A program made the position numbers and the translations under genes. Below are positions 34,193 through 45,915 of a DNA stretch of 64,000 nt, piece by piece. Source of the stretch: Lepiota brunneoincarnata (Eukaryota; Basidiomycota; Agaricomycetes; Agaricales; Agaricaceae); the NCBI GenBank assembly GCA_023014365.1, contig JAEBUN010000002.1, positions 62,001 to 126,000 on the forward strand, given 5' to 3'. The notes under the pieces are model-generated. The model saw only the letters and a program-made list of their open reading frames with translations, searched no databases and was not told the origin of the DNA. Within the stretch, counting starts at the first letter, position 1. Every line of letters begins with the position of its first letter.

Positions 34193-34946
34193 CACATTTT
34201 CAAGCCACTTGTCGCCTGTCCCTTAGCTTATAATAGATAGATAGAGAGCGAGGGGAATATCAGGGGTTGCTCGTGGATGAGTACGTTCTTGTTTTCGCAT
34301 CACGTATATATACCGCGACGGTAGCGTCACGGCTAATACAGGGTAGTTCAAGCCTTTTTGTCACTATTTTGCGCATAGTCTTCAACGACCTCCGCCTAAA
34401 GTTATATTCTGAGAACAGGTTTAGCGCTTGATCACGTTCTGGAATGTTTTGTTGATATGGGCGCTTGTTACCAGTCCTTCTCATCACAACGTGTTCAACG
34501 TGCAACTGTTTGTTTCGTCACGATGCCTCGTGTTCGTTTTCAAAATCCTCTTGACTTATCACTTTGTGAGATATCTCGCCTTGTCGAGCTTTTGAAACGC
34601 GGCATATGATTTGATATCCGGTAAGCTGCACTACGACAATTGGTTTTGATTCGCGGTTGGTTTGCTGACTTTTGCATACGGGAAAGCTTGCAACGTGTTG
34701 GCCTTGCGCAGGACAAGGATAAACGCCTCGAGGCGTGCTATCATGGACTTCAAGCGTTACGAACTATTACGCGTGATCATTCTTGTTGTTTCTGCCTCGA
34801 TGCAGCCTGCTGGCCCAGCATTGATAATGCGACCGGTTCCTGTTTTCTCGTTTCTCAAAGACCCCGCTTTCTCTTCGACTCCATAAACCGACGTCGGCGT
34901 CGGGCACTAGCATCGTATTTGGTCTCGCAATCCGTCGTCTCGACAC
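34193..34946. other. Intergenic, no gene seen
   Basis: Contains the 3' region of the P-loop gene and the promoter of the WW-domain gene. No motif found. Confidence 0.5.
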
Positions 34947-37900
34947 ATGAGCAGTGGTGGTAGTCCAAGGCCCAAATGGGCTGGTCGGTTGAATAGTGCC
35001 ATGCGTAAAAGCTCTACAATTCTTACCTTTGGTCGCCCTTCGACATCTTCTCGCGCATCCTCTATACACGAGCGCGATTCTTCCGACAGCTCTTCTATCA
35101 CCAAGCAAAAGATAGATACGGCGGTGCTATCCCCTCCAGTCGTCCAACAACCTACACCCAGTCCTATCAACGAGTCACCCGTCAGGGAAGCGGCAGCGAC
35201 AGAACCCTCAGGTCCCTCTCCTCTTAATCAAGAGGTTCGTTCTGCGAGTCCTGAGCCAATGGAAGGCTCAAGCCCCTATCGGATTACATTCCCCCCTCCA
35301 GTTATTGACTCTTCCATCGGCAATCCTGGCGCGTTCACAGACCAGATGGACGAGGAACTTCCTCAACCTATTGTAGTCTCCGATCCATATATGCCGTCCA
35401 AAGCAGAGTCCCAATCGTGGTCCGCCTTCCACCCATGCGCCTTCGGTCCATGACGCCCCTCCCCCTGTTTCGGTTGTTCGTGCTGAAGCCGAGGGACGCT
35501 CCAATTCAAGAGCCGACCCAAGAAGCCTCGTCAAGTCCCGATTCTCCTGTGGCGCAGGCGCAACCATCATCGCTTCCAGCAACCGATGATGTTCCTGCCC
35601 GTTTACCCACGCCTTCCTTTGACCAACCACCGGCCGCTGGTGCATCAAGTTCTTATTTCGATCCTACACTCGCCCAACCCTTGCACCAGGCCAGTCGTCC
35701 CCCTTCCGAATTTATTACGGCTATTGAAGACGTGCCCCTGGGAAACAATGTCCAGCGCCACGCTCCGGACAGCAACCCGACCCCTGCTCCGCCGATCTCG
35801 GTTCCGCCCATTCCTATTGATATAACCGGGATCCACCCTCCTATTCCAAACCCTGCTCATGAACAAGGACATCCTTCCATGCCTGTTCCGTCGCATGGGG
35901 AACCAACCCGAGATCCGAACGGACTCTACATTCCACATCATGCCGGTATACGACCTCAATTCCTGGGACGGAGATTTGGGGAGGAGCCCCACATGTTCAT
36001 GAACCGCCAAAGAGCATTGGAAGTGCTGTCCATCACGCTCCCAATGACAAGTAAATCCTTTCGTTTGAGATTGTGAGAATGAAGGTAAACTGATTTCCTC
36101 TGACCAGGTACACTTCCTGGTTCTTCTGATCCATTCTCCGACCCGGTTGTGCCTAGGGTCGTCCTTCACGACCCGGATGCACCGTATTTTCCCAAGTAAC
36201 CTTTTTCCTGTCGTCTCCTATTTGCCGTTGCTGATCCCCGATTAGACCTCATATTTCTGAGCCTCATCTTGCGCCTCCAACTGAGAGCTATGCGGAAGGA
36301 CATGCAGTCGTCATGCCACTTCCACCTCGTCATGAGGTGATCCCAGCAAGGTAAGGCCCTACATCACGCCCAAGTCGACCCATTCTAAAGGGTCATCGTC
36401 AGGTCACTAGGGTGGGGCACCGTCCACCCCTAGCTTCCCCCAGCAGCACGTTGACACAGAGTATGTGCTTCGATTGACTGACCCTCCCTCTACTAATTTC
36501 TGCGTTTCCAGCGAGACACGTCCTCTACTCTCAACTGCCGGCACCACCAAGGGGCCTTCATACCTCCAGCCAAACACAGGCCGTAACACACAAGTCGCCG
36601 TCAGCCCACTCGCTCCCAGTACCTCTGGGTGGAACCCACAGGCCGTCACTGCGGTTCCACGGTTGCACGAGCTGGGGTGGATCGAATACCATCTGCCAGA
36701 TGGCTACTTTCTACTACGTCCACCCGACTCGCCGTGTCACGACCGATGTCAATTTGCGCACGGAGAAAATGCTGAATTCGGTTACAACGTATTTGGATGG
36801 CATCAAGGAGAGTGCGCCATCTGGGTGCGAGTTATGGCTTAGGGACACTGGAAAGCCAAAGAAGGGGTTCATTCCCGCTCGGAGCTGGGTCAATCATCAA
36901 ACGAGGTCCGTTATTGTTGAGAGCCATCACGAGGGGGGAAAGAAAAAGAAGAAGAGTACTGAGGAGGACCGTGAGTTTCCTGACTGCATCTCTCTCTCTC
37001 GAAGTACTGACTTTCTGCAGAACTAGATATGGAATACAGGTATTGGACTTTTATGGAGGGCCACCCTGCACACACCTACACTCCCTCTGAATGCAAAGAC
37101 AGAGGCGTTCGAGGCTCTCAGCTGGGCTTGGACTGGTGGGTTGCCAACCTTCGATCCCCGCCCGAACTCACATTTGACCTCTCCACAGATCGCCTCCTTC
37201 CTTCTAACCAAGTTGTCCCCGCCCCTTTCACCCAGGAAGAATGCCAAGAACTAAACAGCCTCCTGCGATCCTTTACCAATGACCAAACCGACAGTATTCA
37301 AACCCGGCTTGTGGCAAGGATCCTCATCCGCGTCGGTGAGTGCTTCGGCAGCGGTACATGACTTGGCTATATTCACCTACCTCTCGTAGCTATGTGGCGT
37401 CAAGCATTCTTCCGCCCGGATAAACCTTTGCCTAAAGACGTCGCTGCCGCCCCTCATACATTCAACAAACGGCGCTCCATCACTCGGACATTCTTTGACG
37501 TCCTCATCTCTGTCATCTGCCTAGGCATACCCTATATCTTCCTCGAGCGGCACCGCCAACATCGCCTCGATGAAGAATCCGGCTTCCGCAACGCAGGACC
37601 TGTGTTCATGCATCGGCGCTTGTACATGCCTAGTGGTACGCAACCCTTTTCTTCATTACTTCACACGAAAGCCCTTAGTTGTACCCCCATTTCCCGGGTA
37701 GGCTGCGATCGTCTTGAGTGCATCTGTGACATTCCTCTCTTTGCCAGGCCTGGACAATGTCGCGCGGATTCCGGGCCTTGTGGCGACCCTCTTTGCCTCG
37801 TTCTCCATGGCATCGACGTTGGTTGCTATCTTCAAGTACAAGACGGATATGGTGAGGGGTATGCAACCACTTGGCGAAGGACTCGCGTGGGTGTCGGTAC

Positions 37901-38265
37901 GTTGGTGATTCATTTTCTATTACGGTGGAGATAATGACCTTTGGTGTTATGAACAGAAGCGGTCGTTCGTTTTCTCCTTGCCCCTGGTCTTCCTCGTCTA
38001 CTCTATCATCGGCTTCTTAACTGGAATTGTACTCTATTCTCTTAGGGGCGTCAACTCAGTGGATCCCATGTCTATGCATTCTGGCTCATATACGAGGTGG
38101 ACAACGATCAGCGCTGTCGGTGTCCTAGCCGGGGATCTTCACAATGATGGTCCTACTTGGCAGGCATTGATTCGTCGTCCGCCTCTGCCTTTTCGTCTGT
38201 ATCCTATGCATATTCTTTCACCGCATCCACTAGTTTCCCCATGTAACAACAGTATCTATACTTAG
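34947..38265 (+). CDS. WW-domain protein with C-terminal membrane spans
   Basis: Eight exons by splice signals: 34947-36050, 36108-36195, 36246-36350, 36512-36970, 37021-37335, 37390-37635, 37748-37896 and 37957-38265. The long N-terminus is Ser/Pro-rich and disordered. A WW-like module follows (LGWIEYHLPDGYF then YYVHPTRRVTTD), then a basic stretch (EGGKKKKKSTEED), a globular part (MEYRYWTFMEGHPAH; LGLDWWVANLRSP; SLLRSFTNDQTDS) and about three membrane spans (FFDVLISVICLGIPYIF; LVATLFASFSMASTLVAIF; LVFLVYSIIGFLTGIVLYSL). The architecture is familiar from Agaricomycetes but its role is not known; WW domains bind proline-rich ligands. The frame slips at about 35405-35490 in exon 1 and again inside the WW module at about 36705, so either assembly errors or a recent pseudogene. 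Confidence 0.65.
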
Positions 38266-38457
38266 ATGGCTTTGCACCATACATGCCCGATGGGGGCCCA
38301 TTCTCCAATATGACTTTCATACATCAAGCAGAGAGAAGAAATAAGAGAGGCGAGGCAAGTTGTTCCTCTTTGGACATCTTTCAGTACTGCTATTCAAAAT
38401 TTACATGAGTGGCGGAATCGGGTAGATGTATGTACTGCCTTTGGCCAATGCGACACT

Positions 38458-40907
38458 CTACTCGGTAGAAGTCTCGTCTTTGAAGCCTTTCCTATCGCCC
38501 ACACCGATCGCATTGAGTTCGGCCTCACGCCTGTCAAGGCCACGGAAGCTGGAAGACGTGACGTGCGATTTTAAGCGGATGTTCGGTAAAGGTACTGGGG
38601 GGAAGGAAGCTTACACGATGAAGAAGAGAGTTCCAACAATCCAGGCAGTGACAGCAAAAGAACCAAAGAGCCAGGCAAACTTGGGCTCAACATTGACACC
38701 CGTGAGAGCAAAATTGAGTGCTGAGCTGAGGGCGACCTGAAACTGAGAGAAAGCCATGACGACGGACTTCATGCGCTTGGGTGCCTGTGTTGCCGATTAT
38801 TAGCAACAATAGCGGATGAGGAGAAAGCACGAAGGAGAAGAGAGACTGACTTTTGTAAAAGCATACTCCAGGGAGGTGATAGACGCAAAGATCTCGGACA
38901 TGCCTACCATGATATAAGGCCCAGAGACGACCCAGACGTTGATACGAGCAGGAAGGGGGTTCTCGGTAACAGGATCCAAGCACTCGGAAGGTTCGTTATC
39001 GTGACAAGGGGACATCTTGAACAAGAAATGCTGGAGGACCGCAGCATATACCATGGCTGGCATGTTCATGCCTGATTAACATGCATAGAAGTTTCAGATA
39101 CATGCGGAACTCACCAAGGCCGGCGACGAGAAAACCAGCATATATACGTTTGATGGGCGAGAAGTTAATGCCTTTCTTGCGGAGGAACGGGTAGATAACT
39201 TTATCAAAGATGGGGATGAGGATGATGATAGAGATTGGGTTCAAATTCTGAATAAGGTCATTTGGAGTGCCGTCGAGGGTCATTGCGGCAGCCATGGTGC
39301 CCAGGTTTCCGTCGATCTGCGAGTAACCTAACCCACGATTAGGTATTCTACTGATGCAAAGACACAATAGGAGGGGACTCACAGAGCCAGAAGACAGGGA
39401 AAAAGAGGAATACCGTACAAGCATTGAGAGTACGGGCTACTTCACCAACGAACTCATCATCCCAAGTAATCTTAGCTGGAACCTTTCCTTGCTCATAAGA
39501 GCCTACATTCGGGATTAATGTTTGTTCAATGTGATAAGGTGATACATATCCTCACTAGGTTTTGCGGGGTCCCAGAAGCCAGGAGAGCGGATATTCCTGA
39601 TGGTTTTGATGGGATTGAGAGACCAGCGAGGGCCCAAGGCGAAGCCGATGACGCGGAGAGTCTGGGGGAAAGTATTAGCTGAAATAGGAGGGGGAAGGTA
39701 GGAGATAGACCTCGAGAAGAATGGAGCCACGAGGAGGGGTAACCACGTAGTTCTTTTTTCCAAGAACGAGAACACCAGGAACTAACGTGAAAATAATAGT
39801 AGGAACGAGGAAGGCGGACCAATAGCCATTGTCACGAGCGAGGAAAGACGCCGAAATTGCGCCACATGCACCAAGGTTAATGGCCGCATAAAACCCTATG
39901 ACTACGTGAGTAAAGGAAATGAAGGGCAATAAGTGGCGTACAGAGGTAGATGCTCTGGACAGTAATGGCGGGCGACCTGATGACAATTTCTCCCGACGGA
40001 AGAGTTTCCTTGCGAAGTTTACCCTTGTATTGCTCGGCGATCATTGGAGAGACATTGGCTTTAATGGCCCTATGGACGGTTAAGTGGCACTCGGAGACAC
40101 GATTTCTAAAAAGTCTCACCCAGCACCAAGCCCCATTATAACGATTGACAGGACAAGGAGACCGAGAGCAACATCGGGATTTGCCAAGGACGCAGGGGTG
40201 GCAGATCCGACGAGGATGATATGGCCAGCTCTGTAGGAGGAATGAAATGTTGAGATATTCGGTCAAGGAAAAAGAAAGCACCATACAAGCAAACAAGAGA
40301 GAAAACCAAGATAGTCTTATAGCGGCCCCACATGGTATCAGCGATGATGCCGCCGATCCAAGGAGTGATATAAACCCAAAAAGTATTGAACTGCAGAAAA
40401 TGAGAGCCAGGTCAAAAGTGTGCAATGAAACTCCATACGGTTCCTGGTGAACCTTGAGCAAAGGGCCAAAAATGCAAAAGGGACACTCACTGATGGCGAA
40501 GGACTTCTGAACGCCTTGACCAAGAGCACCAGCAACGCCAACAGCCCGATTGGCGGCAGTGACGGCACCAGTGGTAGAACCAGGAGGAAGAGGGGCCCGA
40601 ATGTAATTATTGAACACATTCGTTGTACCATAGTAGGTCCATCTAGTAAGCATGAGTGTCTGAACCATATGAACCATTCGTGACTTGTTGCATACCGCTC
40701 AGCAAATTCAACGATGACAACCAACCAAGCCGTCAAGGGGAGACGATCGGCTACGTGCCTGTAGGTTTCCAAGTCCCGTTGAGTGACACCTTCGGATCCT
40801 TCGATGATGCTTTCGCCGTCTTCATTAAACAGGGTCTTTTCACCCTCGGTGCTGGGGGCATGAGCTTGTTCTGCATCGGACCCCTTCTCTTTGCTGTAGG
40901 CATCCAT
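38458..40907 (-). CDS. POT/PTR2-family peptide transporter
   Basis: Multi-exon gene. ATG at 40907 (MDAYSKEKGSD), stop at 38460-38458. The last intron is 38549-38614, joining FFIV to FRGLDRREAEL. Family marks: the acidic N-terminus, VVIVEFAERWTYYGTTNVFNNY (the E-R-x-x-Y-Y-G motif of helix 1, restored across the first intron), ADTMWGRYKTILVF (end of the loop after helix 3), ANVSPMIAEQY, FWLCYSQIDGNLG, and a run of further spans to FAWLFGSFAVTAWIVGTLFF. These proton-coupled plasma-membrane transporters take up di- and tripeptides. All pieces are found in order and in good conservation, and I see no certain break. It is convergent with the WW-domain gene. The exact exon edges in the middle were not all checked. 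Confidence 0.88.
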
Positions 40908-40970
40908 GGTTTGGGGAGCAGGATAGTCCTCGGAAGGGGGACTAGAACCCACATGAGAGGATCCTTATAG

Positions 40971-41039
40971 CATGTGGATAACACCCAGAAATAGACGATT
41001 TTCAAGCCCCTGAACGTGTTGCTATTTATTATCCACATG
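40971..41039. repeat. 11-bp inverted repeat upstream of the peptide transporter
   Basis: CATGTGGATAA and its perfect inverse TTATCCACATG are separated by 47 bases, about 65 bases upstream of the transporter ATG. It could be an operator-like site or an RNA hairpin near the 5' end; chance is possible. Confidence 0.35.
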
Positions 41040-42520
41040 GACGCAGTCGCTTGGCGCTGTACCTCTTATCCCTAAGCGGTGGCAGCTTCCGGGAGTATTT
41101 GAGTTGCGTGTGAAGCCGAGGGCACGAGCATGCGACACTATGCATTGAAGTGTCTGGAGTTAGATACGTGCGCGTATCGTCCCTTGACCCGCACTTTCAT
41201 CTTGGTTTGTCGGATAGACGGGCTTGCGAAGGGAGTCAAGATGGCCCAGGGGTATAGAAACGGATCAGGAAGGACTAGGCACGGTCAGCTATTAATCTTA
41301 TCGATCTTGTTCTATTATATGTGTTGTAATCGCGGGACGTTCATTGATGACGCCTGTGACATCGTACAGGCAGCACAACCTTGGACAGAGGGAGGTGAGG
41401 TGACACGGTCGTACGATACAAGAATGTTTAGCCAGCTTGTGATTGTTCCGGCTGCATTGTATAGAGCACAGCCACAAGGTCTCCCTCTGCTCCGGTACTT
41501 TCAATGCCCTGGCGCTCGTTAGTACCAAATCACGTTATGCGCATCTGCTTTATCCCCCAATGGACTCCCCTGGAGCTCGGCCGTCCACCTACTTTCGATA
41601 TATCCAATGTTCCCGGCTGCAGGGAGCGCAACGTACGGGTCTATCCTACCAACTACCAAATTCACCTCCTCCACATATTCACGCTCGACGCCAGTACGAA
41701 TATACGAACAGGACTCACCGGACGGTGCATGGAATCGCGCGCTCCTACTTTAATTGAATGAAGCGCCACCAGCCTGCCAAACCACGCAGGGCATTCACGC
41801 CAAGTGGATTAAGCCGGGCGTTCCTCATGTCCGGCCTCTATCCTTGTTTGCTATATATTTCCTCAGACTTGAAATTTTGAAAGTGGATGCACTGAGCTGT
41901 CTGAGCATCAAAAACCTGGGAGTACGAAACAGCTGTGCCACGACCCTCATTGGACGGTCCCAGGTTTGTTCATCATCATTCTTCGGGAGAACACTTGAGT
42001 TCGAAGGCATCTCAATTGATGGAATGGTTGATCTTTCACCTGGGCAATGGGCCAAGTCATCAAGCCAAGCAGCTTTTAACCCTTTCCGCAAGACTTCTTC
42101 CGCCAGTTGGAGTAGCTTTATGTTCCTCCAAGTTCGGCAGATGATCACCACAGAAATGCTGTTGGATGCTGCTGTCAAACCGTGAAACATTGTGCTATCC
42201 ACATCCCCTGATCAGTCGCCCATTGGAAGCCTACACAACCCGCGGGCGTGTGAGTTTTGACTGTCAACCCTGGCACTCACGAAAGTGCGATGCTCCCTAC
42301 AACTAGGACCCACATCACCTCAAGTGTCCTAATAATTGATACAACAAATAGCCCTGCCTCTATGATAGATTGGTTATTTACAGATGACGATCATCAAGGG
42401 GATAGAGGGCCACTCAAAAAGGCGGCAAACCTGAGCCCCTCTGATCGAAATTCAATTCGATAACAACTCTCTTCTCTACCCTGTGTTCAGCCACTTAATT
42501 CATTTGCCGGAGGATCTTCG
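41040..42520. other. Intergenic, no supported gene
   Basis: A minus-strand frame at 42202-41825 (IICRTWRNIKLLQLAEEVL) and plus-strand frames at 41130-41757 show no domain I can name. Confidence 0.4.
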
Positions 42521-43766
42521 ATGGACGTGTCACTGGTTAGAGCTGAGCTCACTGCGCTCCTATTGGAGAGCCTCGTTTATGGTCTGCCCCGAGCCATCTA
42601 ACTTTCACAAATTGGTCATCTAATGTCTCTGCATGGAAACAGGCATTTTTCTCCTACTGTTCTTTGTTCTACTTTATATTGCATTTATTTCAACGGATGG
42701 GACTCATATGCCAAGGAAGCAATATGTAGTCCCAATTGCAATCCTTATGATGGTTATTGCTACGGCGGTCGGTGTCGAAATTTGATATTAATCTAGACAT
42801 AACGCTGACAGAATTAATTAGCATTTGATTGTAGACTTTCTGCGGGTTCTCGAAGCCTTCATTCCAGATGACCCTCAGCGCACTGCAGACAAATTTTTTA
42901 AACAGCTCTCTCACCCCTATGCAATCTTAAACTGGGTTCTATTCGCATTCCAGACCATCCTGGGAGATAGTGTCTTGGTTTGTGCCCTCTTCGCTGTTCC
43001 TTCCTCGTTGACTCATATCCTCGAAAGGTTTGGCGCTGCTACATCCTCTGTGGCAGGAAATGGTGGACATTGGTCCCAGGAACGCTGATCATATTATTTA
43101 ACACCGGTAAGTTTCCTGCCCTCATAATAGTCGACATTTCCTATGGCTTACACACCACACTCATTGAACAGTCGCCCTATTCGTCATCACTAAATACCTT
43201 ACTCTTGCTGTTGGGGCCAAATTCATCCATTTGGTCACACCTTGGATTGCTGCCTCGCTTGTCAATACAGCGATTTTGCAGCTCACTTATTCTGGTCAGT
43301 TGTGTCTTATTTGATAATTTCAGATTGGAAATGTTAAATATATCGCAGCCACAATTATTGTGAAAATGACAAGAAGTTTCCGAAATGCAACTCAGCATGT
43401 TGCTCTTGTGACCACAGCAATTGTGGAGAGCTGTGCCATATATACACTCTTTGCCTTGGGACTCTTGATCGCATACCTATGTGCATCGGATGCAGACTGG
43501 GTTCTGATTGATATGATCACACCTCTTGTCGTGAGTCCGCAGCTTTCTCTGATTTGTTAGAGCGTTTCTCTTATAGTTGGTGCGCCTAGGGAGTTTCGTT
43601 TTGTCTTATCATCATACAGTTGCACATTCACTTCAGGGTCGGACATAGTAATACAGCTTGGGTTACTCATTCGTCCAGGAAACCGGTCAAGGTCTCTCAG
43701 GATGTAGAAACCGGGACAGGGGCTACAATTACCATACACTCTTACGGTTCGGTATTTAACAAGTAG
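42521..43766 (+). CDS. Multi-pass integral membrane protein, paralogue A
   Basis: About eight short exons. ATG 42521 (MDVSLVRAELTALLLESLVYG), first intron 42582-42642, stop 43764-43766 after YGSVFNK. About seven spans: IFLLLFFVLLYIAF; YVVPIAILMMVIATA; WVLFAFQTILGD; WWTLVPGTLIILF; FIHLVTPWIAASLV; VALVTTAIVESCAIYTLFAL; GVSFCLIIIQLHIHF. The hydrophilic signature QTILGDSVL..VWRCYILCGRKWW marks a family expanded in Agaricomycetes and of unknown function; its layout recalls seven-helix receptors, but no ligand is known. Each recognisable segment matches the next gene, so the pair is a tandem duplication. No frame break found. Confidence 0.75.
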
Positions 43767-44045
43767 AAACATACTTTGTTTAAATATGTGCATACAAAAT
43801 TTGGCGACGTGGGAACGTCCGAAGGGGCTAGCCTGGGCCCTGCATTCAGTCAGTCTCTCAGACTGCTCGCAATCACTTTGATAACCCGACCAGCCTCGCT
43901 TATGCTCCCGGAACTCCCCTCCGCATGCCCGTGCCCGTCTCCTTACGGAGTAGTCAACCTCGGTTCTTAATAACATCGTATTCCTCTTATGCCTTAATAC
44001 CAAAAACTCGGTGTCCCTCTCAACCCACAGAGCCTCAGTCTCGCC

Positions 44046-45423
44046 ATGGCGAGCATAGGACTAGGCACCGCCAGCCTTCTTGGTCTCTTGCTCGAAAGCA
44101 TTGTCTATGGTCAGGCCAACTCACGCCCAAAACTAGCCGCGAAACTCACCTGACATGCGCGTTTCAGGGGTTTTTCTGCTGTTTTACTGCATTATTCTAG
44201 GTATCGCCAGTGGTGAAAAGACGGTACCTATCAGTCGACAGCGAATGTTTCATGTATCCAGCCTCATGTTGTTATTGGCGACTGCGGTACGTTTTACGCT
44301 GACGAACCCTGTCAACGTGTACAATGACATTTCTACTATCCAGCACCTGATTGTTGCCTTCATTCGAGTTCCTGCGAGCCTTTAGACCGGTCAATGGAAG
44401 GATCGATCCATCGATCCTAGGAAAGCTTCACGAACCTTTATACAAGGCCAAGATCGCTATCTACTTCCTACAAACTATGCTGGGAGACGGCATTATGGTG
44501 AGTGCGCTCCTCTCAATAGCTTACCCTGATACTAATATCGAACACGACGGGGAGATTTGGAGATGTTTTGTTATATATGAGAAACGCTGGTGGATATTAA
44601 TACCCGGTATTCTTGCCCAACTCATCGACATAGGTGTGTACATATGTAACTCTCGCTCCTTACACGCACATCTAACTCGCAGCCACAGCCATCCTCATAA
44701 TCCGACTTCTCCCACCCAAACCCGGTCCCTCAGCAGCCCTTCCACTCATTCCTCTAGGCTGGCGAATCGTATTCCTCGGAGGAACTCTCGTTCTCCACCT
44801 TATCTGCAGCAGTGAGCGCCTGTTTTCAACAACCAAAATTCACCATGATGGTCCGACATTTGAAATTAACCATCTCTATAGCTGCTATCGTCACGCGAAT
44901 ATACCTGACAAGACGCACCATCCGATACACGTCTCGCAGCTTATCTCCAATCATAACCGCAATGGTGGAAAGCGCAGCGATGTACACCATCTGCGTCTTC
45001 CTCCTACTCATCTTCAACGTGGTCAAATCCAACGCCCAATTCATCGTCATGGATATCATCGTACCCTTAGTCGTAAGTGCAACCCCCCACCCATATTTCC
45101 GAACAAGAGGGCTCAGAAGCTCGCATAAATCACAGGGTGTAGTATTCTGCTTGATCGTGATCAGAATACGCCTCTACCTCAACACGTCAGAATCTTCCAA
45201 AAGGGCAGTCGCGTTGGGTCATTGGTCGGCTCGTTGGCGAGGGCAAGGACAAGGACAAGGACAAGGACGCGGCCAGCTACGCACAGTCGATGAGATTCAG
45301 ATCCAATACACTCAGGAGCACACTCTGACACGAGATATAGACATCTCATTCCCTTCCGACAGAGCAAGTGCAGAGAGCAGATCTTCCCGAGGCTCCCCGG
45401 CTATCGCGAAACCCGGTCCTTAA
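44046..45423 (+). CDS. Multi-pass integral membrane protein, paralogue B
   Basis: ATG 44046 (MASIGLGTASLLGLLLESIV), stop 45421-45423. Same exon plan as paralogue A: GVFLLFYCIILGIAS, HLIVAFIRV, FLQTMLGDGIM, IWRCFVIYEKRWWILIPGIL, WRIVFLGGTLVLHLICS, IITAMVESAAMYTICVFLLL and GVVFCLIVIRIRLYL. The cytoplasmic tail contains a GQ repeat (GQGQGQGQGRGQ) from a 6-bp GGACAA microsatellite at about 45245. Exon 3 has one extra base: HLIVAFIRV is in one frame and LRAFRPVNGRIDPSILGK in the next (about 44370-44385), where paralogue A reads straight through (LRVLEAFIPDD). Assembly indel or recent pseudogene. Confidence 0.7.
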
Positions 45424-45915
45424 GGACCTGGGTTCGTTACCATGAGTGGAGATTTCCCAAGACCCTTACGATGCGTATCTGGCTTGTTTGTCTCAAGGGT
45501 CTTTTGTGCTTGTAGTGATAATTCTAGATATTTATTCTGCTTCGGTTCTCTCCCTCCGAAATTGATGCGTCCGGCTTAGACGGTTTTTTGATCGCTTATG
45601 GGGTGACATGGATGCTCTCGACTCTCCGGCTAGATAGCTATTCAGCAAAATGTGGGAAATGTCAAAGCTGCCAACTTCGCAACGCCAAAAAGGCTTAATA
45701 TTTTAATTGCATGATGTCAATGAGCAGTGTGTCAGATGCGACAAGTATGAACAAGAATAATACCAAGAAGTAGCAACAGCGTCAGGAGATCATGGTCGCT
45801 CCTGCGACGAGCATCTTAAGAAGGTAGAGTTACGGTAAAGCACGATATAAAGGGAATCTCAAAAAAAAGAAAAAAGGAAAAAAAAAGATACCCCTCCGGT
45901 CCATCCCTCCTCGCT
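45424..45915. other. Intergenic
   Basis: Between two convergent genes; ends in a long A-rich tract (45858-45890). No gene. Confidence 0.6.

Noticed and set aside
41825..42202. F-box-like frame (IICRTWRNIKLLQLAEEVL)
   Set aside because: Only one weak stretch; no LPxE/I start or repeat domain.
42521..45423. STE3-type pheromone receptors for the two multi-pass genes
   Set aside because: The WRC..KWW and QT(I/M)LGD signatures belong to an orphan fungal membrane family, not to STE3; no homeodomain or pheromone gene is nearby.
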